Shown: positions 1 through 10,065 of the stretch, piece after piece
Layout: each line of letters starts with the position of its first letter
How positions within the stretch are numbered: the stretch's first letter is position 1
Assembly (NCBI RefSeq): GCF_963678635.1
Contig: NC_087063.1
Location: 61,977,850-62,041,849 of the forward strand
Direction: 5' to 3'
DNA: 64,000 bases
Source: Symsagittifera roscoffensis
Lineage: Eukaryota > Xenacoelomorpha > Acoela > Convolutidae
Translations under genes and position numbers: made by a program
The notes under the pieces: model-generated
Told to the model about the DNA's origin: nothing
The model's database searches: none
The model's input: only the letters and a program-made list of their open reading frames with translations

Positions 1-45
1 CGAAAAGCATATTCATTAAATACACACGACTATAAAAACACAAAG

Positions 46-3000
46 ATGACAGAAATCTTAATGATGACCTTAACACCACAATTAAGGAAAATAGCAATAA
101 AAAAGAGAGCATCCCATCCTTCTTCAATTCGAGAACCCGATTTAGATTTTCGAAAACTAGTAGACAAATTAGAACAAGCAGAAATCACGATGAAACTAGA
201 AGAAACGGAAAATCTGAAATTACAATACGTTAACAGAATTGAAACGACTCCCACTAATATTAATAATATACAGGAATCAGAGACAGATCTCGTTGAAAAA
301 ATCACTGAAATACTCAATATTTACGAAAAGAACCCAAACTTTAAAGGCAAACCATCTTTCAAAAAATGGTGTAATTATTGCCGACGATACGGACATAGTA
401 TTTCCGAATGTAGACAAAAACAGCAAGACAATCAAAATAAACCTCAAAAATATAAAGAACCAAATAAATCATTCTATCAATACATGAAAAAAGATCAAAA
501 TCTACCGAACAAAACAGTCTACAGCAACAACAGTTCAGGAAAACCACTCCCGAACAATACAAATTATACAAGAAATCAATCACCATATAACTCAAGTTAT
601 AGAGGAAGATCACCAGAACGAAGAAACACGCATAATTCATCACAAAATCACTACAATAGACCAAATAGTCGAAATAACTACTCCAGATCACATTCAAATA
701 CACAACGATTTGTTTCTAGATCTAATTCCCAATCAAGAAATAACTACTATCCAAGCAACCAATCACGAAATTCATCATACAATAGGAATAGAAACTACTC
801 CTATAATCGAAATAGAAGTTATTCAAACAACCGAAACCAGAATTACCCGAACAATCAATCAAGGAATAACTCATATAATAGATCGAACTATAACAGACCA
901 AACAATAATTACCAAAACAGATCGCGAAATAATTCACAAAATCGACACTCAAGTTATAATAATCGTTATAGAAATTATTCCCAATCACCACACCGGAATA
1001 ATAATAACTATAATAATTCTAATAATCGCCACAGAAGTAGTACACCTAAACATCAAAGACAAATCAATCAAGTACAATCTAATCCAGAAACAACATCAGA
1101 CCCTCCAGGTATTGATGACACAGTAACTGATACGTTACAACTCAATCAAATAAACTGTACATCATCAGATTCAGAAAGTGATACTGAAAACACTCTTTCT
1201 ATCAATATGATAAAAGTCGAAAATGACTATGAATCTGTCATGTATGAACAACCCTTTTCATCACACATATATGAAAATCAATCAGAATTTCTTCAAAATT
1301 ATTACACTACACCCATAAATTCCACACCAACGACGCAAGAAACAAATGAGATTAACACTACAAATCAAACCAATAAAAATACCAAAACAAAATGCTTGAA
1401 TACAAACCACATTTATCAAAATATACAAAAAGAACAACCCAAAGAAAAAATTTGGACAATACCATTTCTCTTAGAAAGCCCAAGAAATAAAGAATTTCAA
1501 CCACCAGACCTTGAAATAGATTTTTTAATTGATTCAGGAGCAGAATCAAACATAATAAACATCCCCACATGGAATGAAATAAAAACTTTACACCCAAAGC
1601 TAACACCTCTTGAAACCTCCAGTAAGTTAGCAACAGCACAAGGATCAACATTGATAAACTACGGAAAAATCCAATTATTTCTCCTCCCCACCAGAACAAT
1701 GGAGCAAAGCAAAATTTTAAATAAGCCATTTAAACAAATATTCCATATCACTGACATTAAATATAATATCATTGGAATACCATTTATTTCAAAGTATATA
1801 CCAACAATTAACATACTAAATAGTAAAATATTAATCAAAGATAAATATACAAAAACAAAAGAAACATCCTTAACATTTTTTCAAAGATTAAATAAACAAC
1901 CACCATTCTTTTCAAAATTCTACCCGATATTTAACCAACAAAGAAAACACCTAAAACCACTATCAGGAAATATCTATAATTTTTCAATCAAACAAGTTCA
2001 CCAATATGATAAAGAACAAAACAAACAAAAATTTTATATGTCAGAATTTGAATTCAAACCTATTCACAAATTTTTCAAAATCACAATCTCATCCATAAAA
2101 TATTTGAAAAATTCGAATTCCGATATCATTTCCTTACATGTCTATAACAACACACCTTACCAAGTAACATTACCTTTAGGACTTTTAGGATATTGTGAAA
2201 CCAACGCTACAATATCACCAATACACGAAAAAGCCTATCGCGTAAATAATATACTCCAATTACTAGATATTTGCCAATCTACAATTCTTAATGAAGAATT
2301 ATCTATAAATAATATAATAAGTAACGAAAACAGAAATACGGATTATTTCACAAAAACTCCATATTTCAAACCTACATTCAACATAAGTAACTACACAGAG
2401 GACCAACAAAAATTTTTAACAATGTTTAATTTCCAACATTCACAAATAACACAAGACGAATTCGAAAAATTAGCCAAACAGCTAATTAAATATTCATCAG
2501 TCTATGCAACATCAAAATTCGATGTTGGAAAAATCAGTTCATCACTACATCTCCCGTTAAAACCAGACGCAGTTTTCAAAAAACAGAGAGCAAGTAAAGT
2601 ACCAATTCACTTACATGATAAAGTAAACAGATTACTCGATATTTTAGAACAATACAACATTATATCACCAGTTAATAAAGAAGAACAACCAAAAGGGAAC
2701 ACATTTATCAACCCCGTTATCATTCTAGCTAAAGGAGAATCATTAAAAATCGTTCTCGATGCTAGATACCTCAATTCACTTATAGATGAATCAAAATGTA
2801 ATTGGCCCATTGAACCAATACAAGTTATTTTAACAAAAATAAACGGCAAATACTTTACAACCGCCGATATGAATAGTGCATACAATCAAATGCCACTAGA
2901 TGAACAATCACGACGTTTAACACAATTTGTTATCGGAAACCAACAATATGAATTCAACCGCTTATTCTATGGAATATCCATAGGACCAGCAGCATTTTCA

Positions 3001-6000
3001 GCTTTTATGAGCAAAATTTTTAGACCACTAATACTCAAGAAAAACGCAATCACCTATTTAGACGATGTTTTTATGCAATCACAAACAAAAGACGAGATGT
3101 TCAATGTTTTAGAAAAATATCACCAAATACTTCAGAACGAAAATCTGAAGGCCGCCCCCGATAAATCACACTTCTTTTTGACAAGAGTTAAATTCTTAGG
3201 ACATAATATAGAAAGAAAAACAATCACTCCATTGAAATCACGCATTGACGCTATTCAAAAACTTCAACCACCAACAAATAAAAAGAAAATCCAAGAATTT
3301 CTTGGAATGTTAAACTTTTTAAGTAAATATGTTTATAAAATGCAATTATATCTACGACCATTTTATAACATCCTTAGACAACAAAATAATTTTGAATGGA
3401 ACACAGAACATCAAACACGATTTGAAGAAATAAAGAAACTTTTAACTGAACAAATTTCAAACACAATTCCAGATTCAAATCAACCATTTTATGCAATGTG
3501 CGATGCTTCGAACTTTGGCATCGGTGCAGCACTATTACAATCACATAATGGTACAAATAAAATGAACCTCATATCAGCAAATTCTCGATTATTCACTCAA
3601 GCAGAGCTACGACTCTCAACTCTAATGAGAGAATGTACAGCCATAATATATACACTGACAGAATATGAATTTCTGATACTTGGATCAAAACATCCAACAG
3701 TTCTATTCACAGACTATAAACCAATCATCTTTCTCTTTACACAAAAATCTAACCCAAACCACCGAGTTTACAGATTTCAACTAATTCTAATGAAATTTCC
3801 AAACTTACATATAGTTTGGACTGCAGGAAAAAATCTTGCATTACCAGACACCTTAAGTCGAAATACACCACCTGAATTACTTACACGAAAAACAACAGTT
3901 GAAATACCCAAAAACATAAAATTCTACCTTGCAGAAAACGAAACATCACCCCGATTGGAATGCAAATATGCAGTAAAAACTGATATTGAACAATCACAAA
4001 TAAATAATTTACAACATTTCCCACTTTATTTAGATTGTCAAAATAATCATTATGAAGTTGATCTACTTGGTACATCAACTTTCAAACCAATCCCATATTC
4101 TCAATGGATAAAAAATAACACCCAACAAAAACGAACAAAACAACACCCGCCTAAAAAAGACCATTTTCCACTAATTGAAAAAGAAGATTTAACTGATAAA
4201 ATAAATTTATCAGGACCACAAACAAATGATTCAAAATACACAATAAATCAAGTTTTTGACCTTCACGACCCACTTGATACAATACCCTTATCTAAATTCG
4301 AAATTGAAAACATTTTTCTCCCTCCAACAGAAACGATTACAATTTCAACACTGAAACAATATCAAAATCTTGACCCGATAATTAGACAACTAAAATCATG
4401 GCACAAATATAAAACTAAACCTGTCAAGGCAGATTCAACCATTCTAGGAAACAAAACACTCCTCCGATACTTTCGCAAATTTAACAACACAACAATTAAC
4501 GAAAATACAGACCTTTTAGAGTATAACCTGAATGAATCTACAGTTCCATGTCTCCCTTTAAGTATGATTCTTATAGCTTTTAATATTTCACATACACAAA
4601 ATATTAAAGGACACTCTGGATCAGAAAAAACATATTCAAATTTTATACAAAATTTTTACTTCCCAAATGCACCAATTTGGATAAAAGTACTATGCAATGA
4701 CTGTATAGTATGTCAACTAAATAAACCTTACCCAAATCAAAAACAAATAGCACAAAAACAAGATTTTAAAGGACAAAGTTTGTACTTTAATCATCGTATC
4801 TCATTTGATACCAAAGGACCAATTTCACCCTCATCCGAAGGAAACTCCTACATTATGGTAATTGTTGACGCATTTACACATTATGTAGCAATTAACCCAG
4901 TACCACATTGTAACGCTTATTACGCTTACACAACACTCTATGAACACTGGATAGCAAAATTCGGACTACCAGAAATTTTAGTCACAGACAACGGTACAGA
5001 ATTCATAAATAATGAAATTATCACACTATGCCATTTATACAACATTAAACACAAACCACGTACATCTCATGCACCTTGGACAAACGGCTTAGTCGAAGGT
5101 ATGAACCGTTCATTACAAGAATATCTTAGATGTATCATCAACGGAAATGATACAAAATATACCGAATGGTCAGCAGATGTAAAATTATTTCCCTTAGCGT
5201 ATAATTCACAAATTACGACAACTTTAGGAATGTCACCATACGAAATGGTTTTTAACCAAAAGCCACGCAAACCAATAATGTTTACAGCAAATTCTCATAA
5301 AAACGCACAAGGTTATTGTCAACCAAATAAAGATTCAATTTGTTATAACCTACCTTTACATACACATGATGAAGATCATTTTCATCACCCACAAATTCTT
5401 AAATTAGCCTCCGGTACACACACCGAATGGATTTTAAACAGAGATAAAAAACACAATGAAATTTATCAAAAAATAACAAAAAAGTTATTACAAAGACAAA
5501 ACATTAATGAACAAATCAATTCACGTTTTACACCAGCCTCCGAATTAAAAATTGGAACATTTGTTTTAATACCTAATTTTAATACTCAAAAAGGAATTTC
5601 TAAAAAATTACAACCCCTTCGAAAAGGACCATACCAAATAATTGCAAAACCCACTGATGTCACATATAAAATTACCGACTCAAACAAAAAAGAAATCGTT
5701 CAACATCGAAACAACCTATTACCTTATTACCCAAAAGAATACGCACTCCGCGAATTAACTCAATTATATTCTTTCACAGGATTAAAAATCATTCAAAATG
5801 AACCACATCTGAAAAACACAGAACAAAATGATAACCCCACCGAAAATCAAAACACAAAACCAATCGCCACCAAAAACAATACACAAAACCATAAAGAATC
5901 CCCAAAACAAAGAAAAAATAGAAAAATGACCGAACAAATAATACCCCAAGAACAAATCGACAAATCAGAAAATAGAAAAACAACAAGACTCCGAAATCAA

Positions 6001-6069
6001 CCACGTAAAAACTATAAAATATTCATCCCCCAATCTAAAATTTTAAAGAAAGTGGAATTTCAAAAGTAA
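46..6069 (+). CDS. Gag-Pol polyprotein, 5' end probably outside window
   Basis: Residues are counted from the ATG at 46, but the frame is open back to base 1, so this ATG is not necessarily the start and capsid probably lies upstream. A CCHC zinc knuckle (CX2CX4HX4C) is at residues 109-122, followed by an N/S/R/Y-rich low-complexity stretch (about 165-345). The aspartic protease motif DSGA is at 496-499. RT has the first catalytic Asp at 941 (TADMNSAY) and YLDD at 1004-1007. RNase H begins near CDAS (Asp1153). Integrase has HHCC (His1516, His1523, Cys1553, Cys1556) and a catalytic D1588, D1648, E1684 triad with exact D35E spacing. A GPY/F module is at 1861 and is followed by a basic N/Q-rich tail with no visible chromodomain. 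All catalytic residues are present, with no internal stop. Products would replicate the element in cytoplasmic particles and integrate it in the nucleus. Confidence 0.95.
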   Translation: MTEILMMTLTPQLRKIAIKKRASHPSSIREPDLDFRKLVDKLEQAEITMKLEETENLKLQYVNRIETTPTNINNIQESETDLVEKITEILNIYEKNPNFKGKPSFKKWCNYCRRYGHSISECRQKQQDNQNKPQKYKEPNKSFYQYMKKDQNLPNKTVYSNNSSGKPLPNNTNYTRNQSPYNSSYRGRSPERRNTHNSSQNHYNRPNSRNNYSRSHSNTQRFVSRSNSQSRNNYYPSNQSRNSSYNRNRNYSYNRNRSYSNNRNQNYPNNQSRNNSYNRSNYNRPNNNYQNRSRNNSQNRHSSYNNRYRNYSQSPHRNNNNYNNSNNRHRSSTPKHQRQINQVQSNPETTSDPPGIDDTVTDTLQLNQINCTSSDSESDTENTLSINMIKVENDYESVMYEQPFSSHIYENQSEFLQNYYTTPINSTPTTQETNEINTTNQTNKNTKTKCLNTNHIYQNIQKEQPKEKIWTIPFLLESPRNKEFQPPDLEIDFLIDSGAESNIINIPTWNEIKTLHPKLTPLETSSKLATAQGSTLINYGKIQLFLLPTRTMEQSKILNKPFKQIFHITDIKYNIIGIPFISKYIPTINILNSKILIKDKYTKTKETSLTFFQRLNKQPPFFSKFYPIFNQQRKHLKPLSGNIYNFSIKQVHQYDKEQNKQKFYMSEFEFKPIHKFFKITISSIKYLKNSNSDIISLHVYNNTPYQVTLPLGLLGYCETNATISPIHEKAYRVNNILQLLDICQSTILNEELSINNIISNENRNTDYFTKTPYFKPTFNISNYTEDQQKFLTMFNFQHSQITQDEFEKLAKQLIKYSSVYATSKFDVGKISSSLHLPLKPDAVFKKQRASKVPIHLHDKVNRLLDILEQYNIISPVNKEEQPKGNTFINPVIILAKGESLKIVLDARYLNSLIDESKCNWPIEPIQVILTKINGKYFTTADMNSAYNQMPLDEQSRRLTQFVIGNQQYEFNRLFYGISIGPAAFSAFMSKIFRPLILKKNAITYLDDVFMQSQTKDEMFNVLEKYHQILQNENLKAAPDKSHFFLTRVKFLGHNIERKTITPLKSRIDAIQKLQPPTNKKKIQEFLGMLNFLSKYVYKMQLYLRPFYNILRQQNNFEWNTEHQTRFEEIKKLLTEQISNTIPDSNQPFYAMCDASNFGIGAALLQSHNGTNKMNLISANSRLFTQAELRLSTLMRECTAIIYTLTEYEFLILGSKHPTVLFTDYKPIIFLFTQKSNPNHRVYRFQLILMKFPNLHIVWTAGKNLALPDTLSRNTPPELLTRKTTVEIPKNIKFYLAENETSPRLECKYAVKTDIEQSQINNLQHFPLYLDCQNNHYEVDLLGTSTFKPIPYSQWIKNNTQQKRTKQHPPKKDHFPLIEKEDLTDKINLSGPQTNDSKYTINQVFDLHDPLDTIPLSKFEIENIFLPPTETITISTLKQYQNLDPIIRQLKSWHKYKTKPVKADSTILGNKTLLRYFRKFNNTTINENTDLLEYNLNESTVPCLPLSMILIAFNISHTQNIKGHSGSEKTYSNFIQNFYFPNAPIWIKVLCNDCIVCQLNKPYPNQKQIAQKQDFKGQSLYFNHRISFDTKGPISPSSEGNSYIMVIVDAFTHYVAINPVPHCNAYYAYTTLYEHWIAKFGLPEILVTDNGTEFINNEIITLCHLYNIKHKPRTSHAPWTNGLVEGMNRSLQEYLRCIINGNDTKYTEWSADVKLFPLAYNSQITTTLGMSPYEMVFNQKPRKPIMFTANSHKNAQGYCQPNKDSICYNLPLHTHDEDHFHHPQILKLASGTHTEWILNRDKKHNEIYQKITKKLLQRQNINEQINSRFTPASELKIGTFVLIPNFNTQKGISKKLQPLRKGPYQIIAKPTDVTYKITDSNKKEIVQHRNNLLPYYPKEYALRELTQLYSFTGLKIIQNEPHLKNTEQNDNPTENQNTKPIATKNNTQNHKESPKQRKNRKMTEQIIPQEQIDKSENRKTTRLRNQPRKNYKIFIPQSKILKKVEFQK

Positions 6070-6893
6070 TTTTAACATTATACTTCCCTATCTTGAAACC
6101 TTCGAAACATTTTTCATTTACATTTTTCAAAATAACATGCTGACAAGTACGTAATAATTCTAGTTCAAAATAGACCAATAGGATTCATCCAATCCGTCAC
6201 TTTCTCTAACTCAAACTAAGACCAATTAGACGAATCATATAGAACTCCAGGCACATCTATAACTATAACTTTACGACCTCCAGGTCAAAAATAAGCAAAC
6301 CACTCCAACTTGACAACTAAAATAAATATCACCATAATACCGTACCCCTCCCTTATCTAATAACCCAAAGATCAACAATATTTCCCCAACTCAGACCACG
6401 AATACCCCCAAAACAAATTTGTTAACTTAGCCTAAAGTAACAAAATGAACATTTTAATTAGCCTAAAGTATAAAAATCTCACCATACCCCGGATCATTTG
6501 ACAAACAAAAATAAAGAAAAAGACGACCTCCCAATCACCATGAAAATTGCCCCCAACAATTTTTTACAAAACTCAACCCACTTGTCAAAAAACTAATAAA
6601 TAATCCGACCACACTAGAAAATCGCCTCGAACAGCAAAAAATATTCGACCAAGAGATCATTTCTTAAATGCTCTTCTCTCAATCAGTTACTCAAATACTC
6701 ATAAATTTTAAACATTTTTTTACAATACTTGAAACCTTTATAATATTTCTTTTTGATATACTTGAATCTTTTCTAATAATCCTAATCATTTTTGTAACAT
6801 TTTTTTAATTTTCTACACTATACTCGAACTATTCCTCCAACTTTCCAAAACCCTTGATTACATCCACAGGTACGATTCATATAACTTGTCTAA
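6070..6893 (+). other. Non-coding pol-to-ORF2 interval
   Basis: About 820 bp without a frame of useful length. It keeps the A-rich, G-poor composition of the element. A 13-bp direct repeat (ttagcctaaagta) lies at 6427-6439 and 6458-6470. The position between pol and env suggests leader or splice-acceptor DNA for subgenomic mRNAs, but no acceptor can be chosen with confidence. Confidence 0.5.
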
Positions 6894-7082
6894 ATGATAC
6901 GAAAAATTTTCAGTAGAACTGATATTTTTTTATTGTTTGTAATTTTCATAGCATTCTTATCATCCCTCATTTTGACAATATGTAAATGTATAAAGAAAGC
7001 AATCTTCACATTTGCCCTAGCAACAATCCTTCTAATTCTTTTTTTGGAAGAATATTATAATAAACATAAACCTTCCCACTAA
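6894..7082 (+). CDS. Small hydrophobic ORF, possible two-pass membrane peptide (62 aa)
   Basis: The frame starts with ATG directly after an in-frame TAA and ends at 7082. Two hydrophobic stretches, about residues 11-30 and 36-51, flank a CKCIKK basic turn, so a hairpin membrane peptide is possible. It shares the element's A-rich composition and lies just upstream of the long ATG-less frame. The TTTTCAG at 6907-6913, inside its first codons, also matches a nematode-type 3' splice site, so the ATG may be intronic in the mature mRNA. No family recognised. It may be a chance frame in AT-rich DNA. Confidence 0.3.
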   Translation: MIRKIFSRTDIFLLFVIFIAFLSSLILTICKCIKKAIFTFALATILLILFLEEYYNKHKPSH

Positions 7083-7087
7083 AGTAA

Positions 7088-8224
7088 CAATTCAAAAATC
7101 CATCAAAAATTGCTACCCAACAGTCACAAAGTCAGTCTTCACCGACATCATCCCAAGATAACCAAACACCACCTTCAATTACTCAAAATCCTCAAACATC
7201 TACACGAATTTCTTTTCAAGACAATCCATACACTTTTGAAGAACGACATGCTCGTTTATCAGAACCACTAGAACCAGTTCAACGACAAGCACCTCTAAGC
7301 GAACCAACATATAACCTATACCCAACACTACCACAAGAACTAGGTAGAATAAGAAATCCTTGTCAAAACCAAAATACAGTCGAAATAAATAGACAAATTA
7401 TACATCCTCGACGAAACAGAAATTTTCAAACTCCCCGAGTTCATTTTGATATACCTCAATCCCCATCACAAAACACTCCAGAAAACCCCATTGATATATT
7501 ACCAGAAACCCCTACACTTCTTTCACAACGTAGCACCTCAAGCCTACCATCAGATTACTTAGGTTCAACACCAACATCTGAACAAATACGTGAAAATCCC
7601 TTTAACCCCCCAAACCAGGCATCACGACTACCATATTGGACAACACATTCATTTACACAAGGTGAATTAAATTTAGTCAATAATCCAATAGATATTTCTA
7701 CGGATACAACAACATCCTCATCACTACCAGAAACATTATCACTACCATCAACACCATCAATAAGCCAGATTTCACCACCACCTTTTAACTTAAATTTTCC
7801 AAATAATCTCGACGCCAGATATCGAGAACAATCATCAATAAATATTCCTTTAAGACTAGATTGGAATACATTTACAGCACCTCCACCATTGTTTGGACAA
7901 CATCAAGAAAGTAACCGCCTTCATAACTGGGCACTTAATAGATTACAATATCGCCAAGATATTCACAACGATATCCGTGATCACAATATTCAAATACTCC
8001 AACAAAACAGTTTACAATTAAAGTTTGAAATCACAGTTAAGTTAAATAATATTACCCAACATCCCTACCCATTAAATCCACCTAACATAACAGCTCAATC
8101 ACTACCACCACCGTTTATAACTACTGAAGTAATATACAAATACGACAGATATACCAAAAACACAATTGGCTACATTACATTTTATAATCCATACTCAGGA
8201 TTATCATACACATGTATATTCTAA
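7088..8224 (+). CDS. Uncharacterised ORF2, 378 codons with no in-frame ATG
   Basis: Translating the frame from the TAA at 7085-7087 gives an uninterrupted reading frame to the TAA at 8222-8224, with no methionine codon anywhere. The first ~250 residues are rich in Ser, Pro, Thr, Gln and Asn. From about residue 255 the composition becomes more globular (an RLDW segment, then a charged helix-like part, then a strand-like LKFEITVKL). No signal peptide, zinc finger or catalytic motif was seen. The last 13 nt overlap the start of env in another frame. Expression would need splicing from an upstream ATG (as for retroviral env and accessory mRNAs), a non-AUG start, or frameshifting; the sequence does not decide. 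Function unknown. The proline-rich N-terminus plus globular C-terminus resembles the layout of the ORF at 10827-12632. Confidence 0.6.
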   Translation, partial: QFKNPSKIATQQSQSQSSPTSSQDNQTPPSITQNPQTSTRISFQDNPYTFEERHARLSEPLEPVQRQAPLSEPTYNLYPTLPQELGRIRNPCQNQNTVEINRQIIHPRRNRNFQTPRVHFDIPQSPSQNTPENPIDILPETPTLLSQRSTSSLPSDYLGSTPTSEQIRENPFNPPNQASRLPYWTTHSFTQGELNLVNNPIDISTDTTTSSSLPETLSLPSTPSISQISPPPFNLNFPNNLDARYREQSSINIPLRLDWNTFTAPPPLFGQHQESNRLHNWALNRLQYRQDIHNDIRDHNIQILQQNSLQLKFEITVKLNNITQHPYPLNPPNITAQSLPPPFITTEVIYKYDRYTKNTIGYITFYNPYSGLSYTCIF

Positions 8225-10065
8225 AATTATTAATTTTTCTCCAACTCCTTTTTCTAGTAATCTCAAATCAAAACATAAACCCTTCCCCTCGTACAGGACC
8301 ACAAGATTTATTAGTAACACATTACGATTGTGAAGAAAATGAACAAAAAACACTACATAAATATGCAATAAAACAAGTATCACAATGTGAAACAGAACCA
8401 CAAGCTATAGAAACCACAGATGTAATAGCAACACTCTATTCAAAAGCCCGAGCAACAACAGTTACAGGTTATAAATTCACAGCAACATTTTCCGAGAAGA
8501 AAGTACATTGTTCACAAGTCTCGAACGGAAACAAAAACCGACTTGACCATGAATCATTCTATCAGAGTAATATAGAACGTCTTTTACATCTCAATTCCGA
8601 CGATTGTAAAAGTGAATTACTTAGACTAAACATCACACAAAATAAAAACTCCGCAAGAAAGTTAGTTAATTTTCAAGTTTTTTCAGACTCTGTACATCAA
8701 TCACAACTTGAAAGACACCAAGGACATATAAAACTAGACGAAAAATACCCATATAACGGCGCACACGGACGATTAACCTATGACCTACACGATAAACATT
8801 GGATACCACACATTGGTATAAATGACCCATCAAACTGCAAAGCAGACACAAAAAATAAAGGATATCAAGAAATAATGTTTTTCGATTGGAAAATACAACT
8901 CGAAAAAATACAACTAACACGAGATTTATCAGATAATACAATGATCTATCAAGGAATCCGATTACCTTGTAAAAATGATCAAGGTTATTGCGACCCTACA
9001 ACGAGAACACAAGCAACAATTGTTTGGTTCCCCGAAGATACATGTACAACATTTCAAGTAGCAAAAATACACGCTCGTATGATAAAATTTCACGAAAAAT
9101 ATTTTATACAATCAATTCCATATGAACAAGTCCATCCATCACGAAAACTAAGTTCTAATTTTAGAAACATAGACAATATAGAAAATAAATTGACACGTTT
9201 TCAAATATATCAAGAAACAGAACTTGCATGTAAATACAGGAATCCACTTCACAGAACACAATACTCTGAAATATTAGTTGAATACGAAAAAGGATTCGAC
9301 ATGACCACTGGAAAAGTAAAAATCGACCCATATGCCACAGGTCATCCTCCAAACGAAGGAACATCCTATATACCAGTTAATTTTGAAAAAAGCAACGGAC
9401 AACCTGGTGGACATCTAAAACCCCATGACACCAGAAGCACACGCTTACAAGAATTATCACTAATGAATACTACATATTTCGGTAATATCCACTATGATAT
9501 TCATTTAGATATGAAACTAGATTATACAATTAGCCGAATTTTTCAAGAAATGTCACTCTCCGAATTAGAAACACTACACCAACTATGCGAATTAGAACGA
9601 ACACAAATATTACAATCACTTGCACTAGCAGTATTAAAAATACCCTATGCAGGATACTTATTATCTGGAAATAGATCAAATTTTTTAGACTATGAAGGAA
9701 ACATCTTATGGTTTTATACTTGTACTAAAAAAGTATCACCACTATACGTTTTTGAAGATAAACGATGTTATAAAAGAATCCCTATCTTTTATAAGAATAA
9801 AGTACATTTCGTGGATACACTTTCACGAAGAACCTATTTCTGGGATACCGCAGTCCCATGTGGATCAGAAAACAGCCACAATGTAGTACAACTAAACCCT
9901 GATGAAAATAAATATTATCTTCTCACTCCATATCCCACATTAATGCAATCACTCAAAAAATTTTCACCAGAAAGCATTCGCGCTATTGCTCGAAACCCAA
10001 ATATAGACTTACAATCAATAGGAATCTATTCAAAATCAGATATTCAACATCACATTAGAACATAA
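8212..10065 (+). CDS. Env-like glycoprotein, ectodomain part (617 aa), ended by in-frame TAA
   Basis: The ATG at 8212 is followed by a strong hydrophobic signal peptide (about residues 1-18). The product has about 13 cysteines and at least three N-X-S/T sites. The C-terminal third has a hydrophobic stretch and paired Cys near residues 504, 519 (RCYKRIPI) and 550 (VPCG). This arrangement reminds me of glycoproteins captured from negative-strand RNA viruses (chuvirus or related), which Gypsy and BEL elements are known to acquire. That assignment is pattern memory only. There is no transmembrane anchor before the TAA at 10063-10065; it is encoded in the same frame downstream (10066-10830). So the gene is either interrupted or makes a soluble form. 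The start overlaps the previous ORF by 13 nt. Confidence 0.75.
   Translation: MYILKLLIFLQLLFLVISNQNINPSPRTGPQDLLVTHYDCEENEQKTLHKYAIKQVSQCETEPQAIETTDVIATLYSKARATTVTGYKFTATFSEKKVHCSQVSNGNKNRLDHESFYQSNIERLLHLNSDDCKSELLRLNITQNKNSARKLVNFQVFSDSVHQSQLERHQGHIKLDEKYPYNGAHGRLTYDLHDKHWIPHIGINDPSNCKADTKNKGYQEIMFFDWKIQLEKIQLTRDLSDNTMIYQGIRLPCKNDQGYCDPTTRTQATIVWFPEDTCTTFQVAKIHARMIKFHEKYFIQSIPYEQVHPSRKLSSNFRNIDNIENKLTRFQIYQETELACKYRNPLHRTQYSEILVEYEKGFDMTTGKVKIDPYATGHPPNEGTSYIPVNFEKSNGQPGGHLKPHDTRSTRLQELSLMNTTYFGNIHYDIHLDMKLDYTISRIFQEMSLSELETLHQLCELERTQILQSLALAVLKIPYAGYLLSGNRSNFLDYEGNILWFYTCTKKVSPLYVFEDKRCYKRIPIFYKNKVHFVDTLSRRTYFWDTAVPCGSENSHNVVQLNPDENKYYLLTPYPTLMQSLKKFSPESIRAIARNPNIDLQSIGIYSKSDIQHHIRT

Noticed and set aside
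1358-1729. 123-codon minus-strand frame antisense to Gag-Pol
   Set aside because: Shadow of the A-rich coding strand of Gag-Pol.
6070-7087. Frameshift fusion of the 62-codon ORF with the ATG-less ORF
   Set aside because: The first frame stops at 7080-7082 and the second opens only after a stop at 7085-7087, so the two do not overlap and a simple slip cannot join them.
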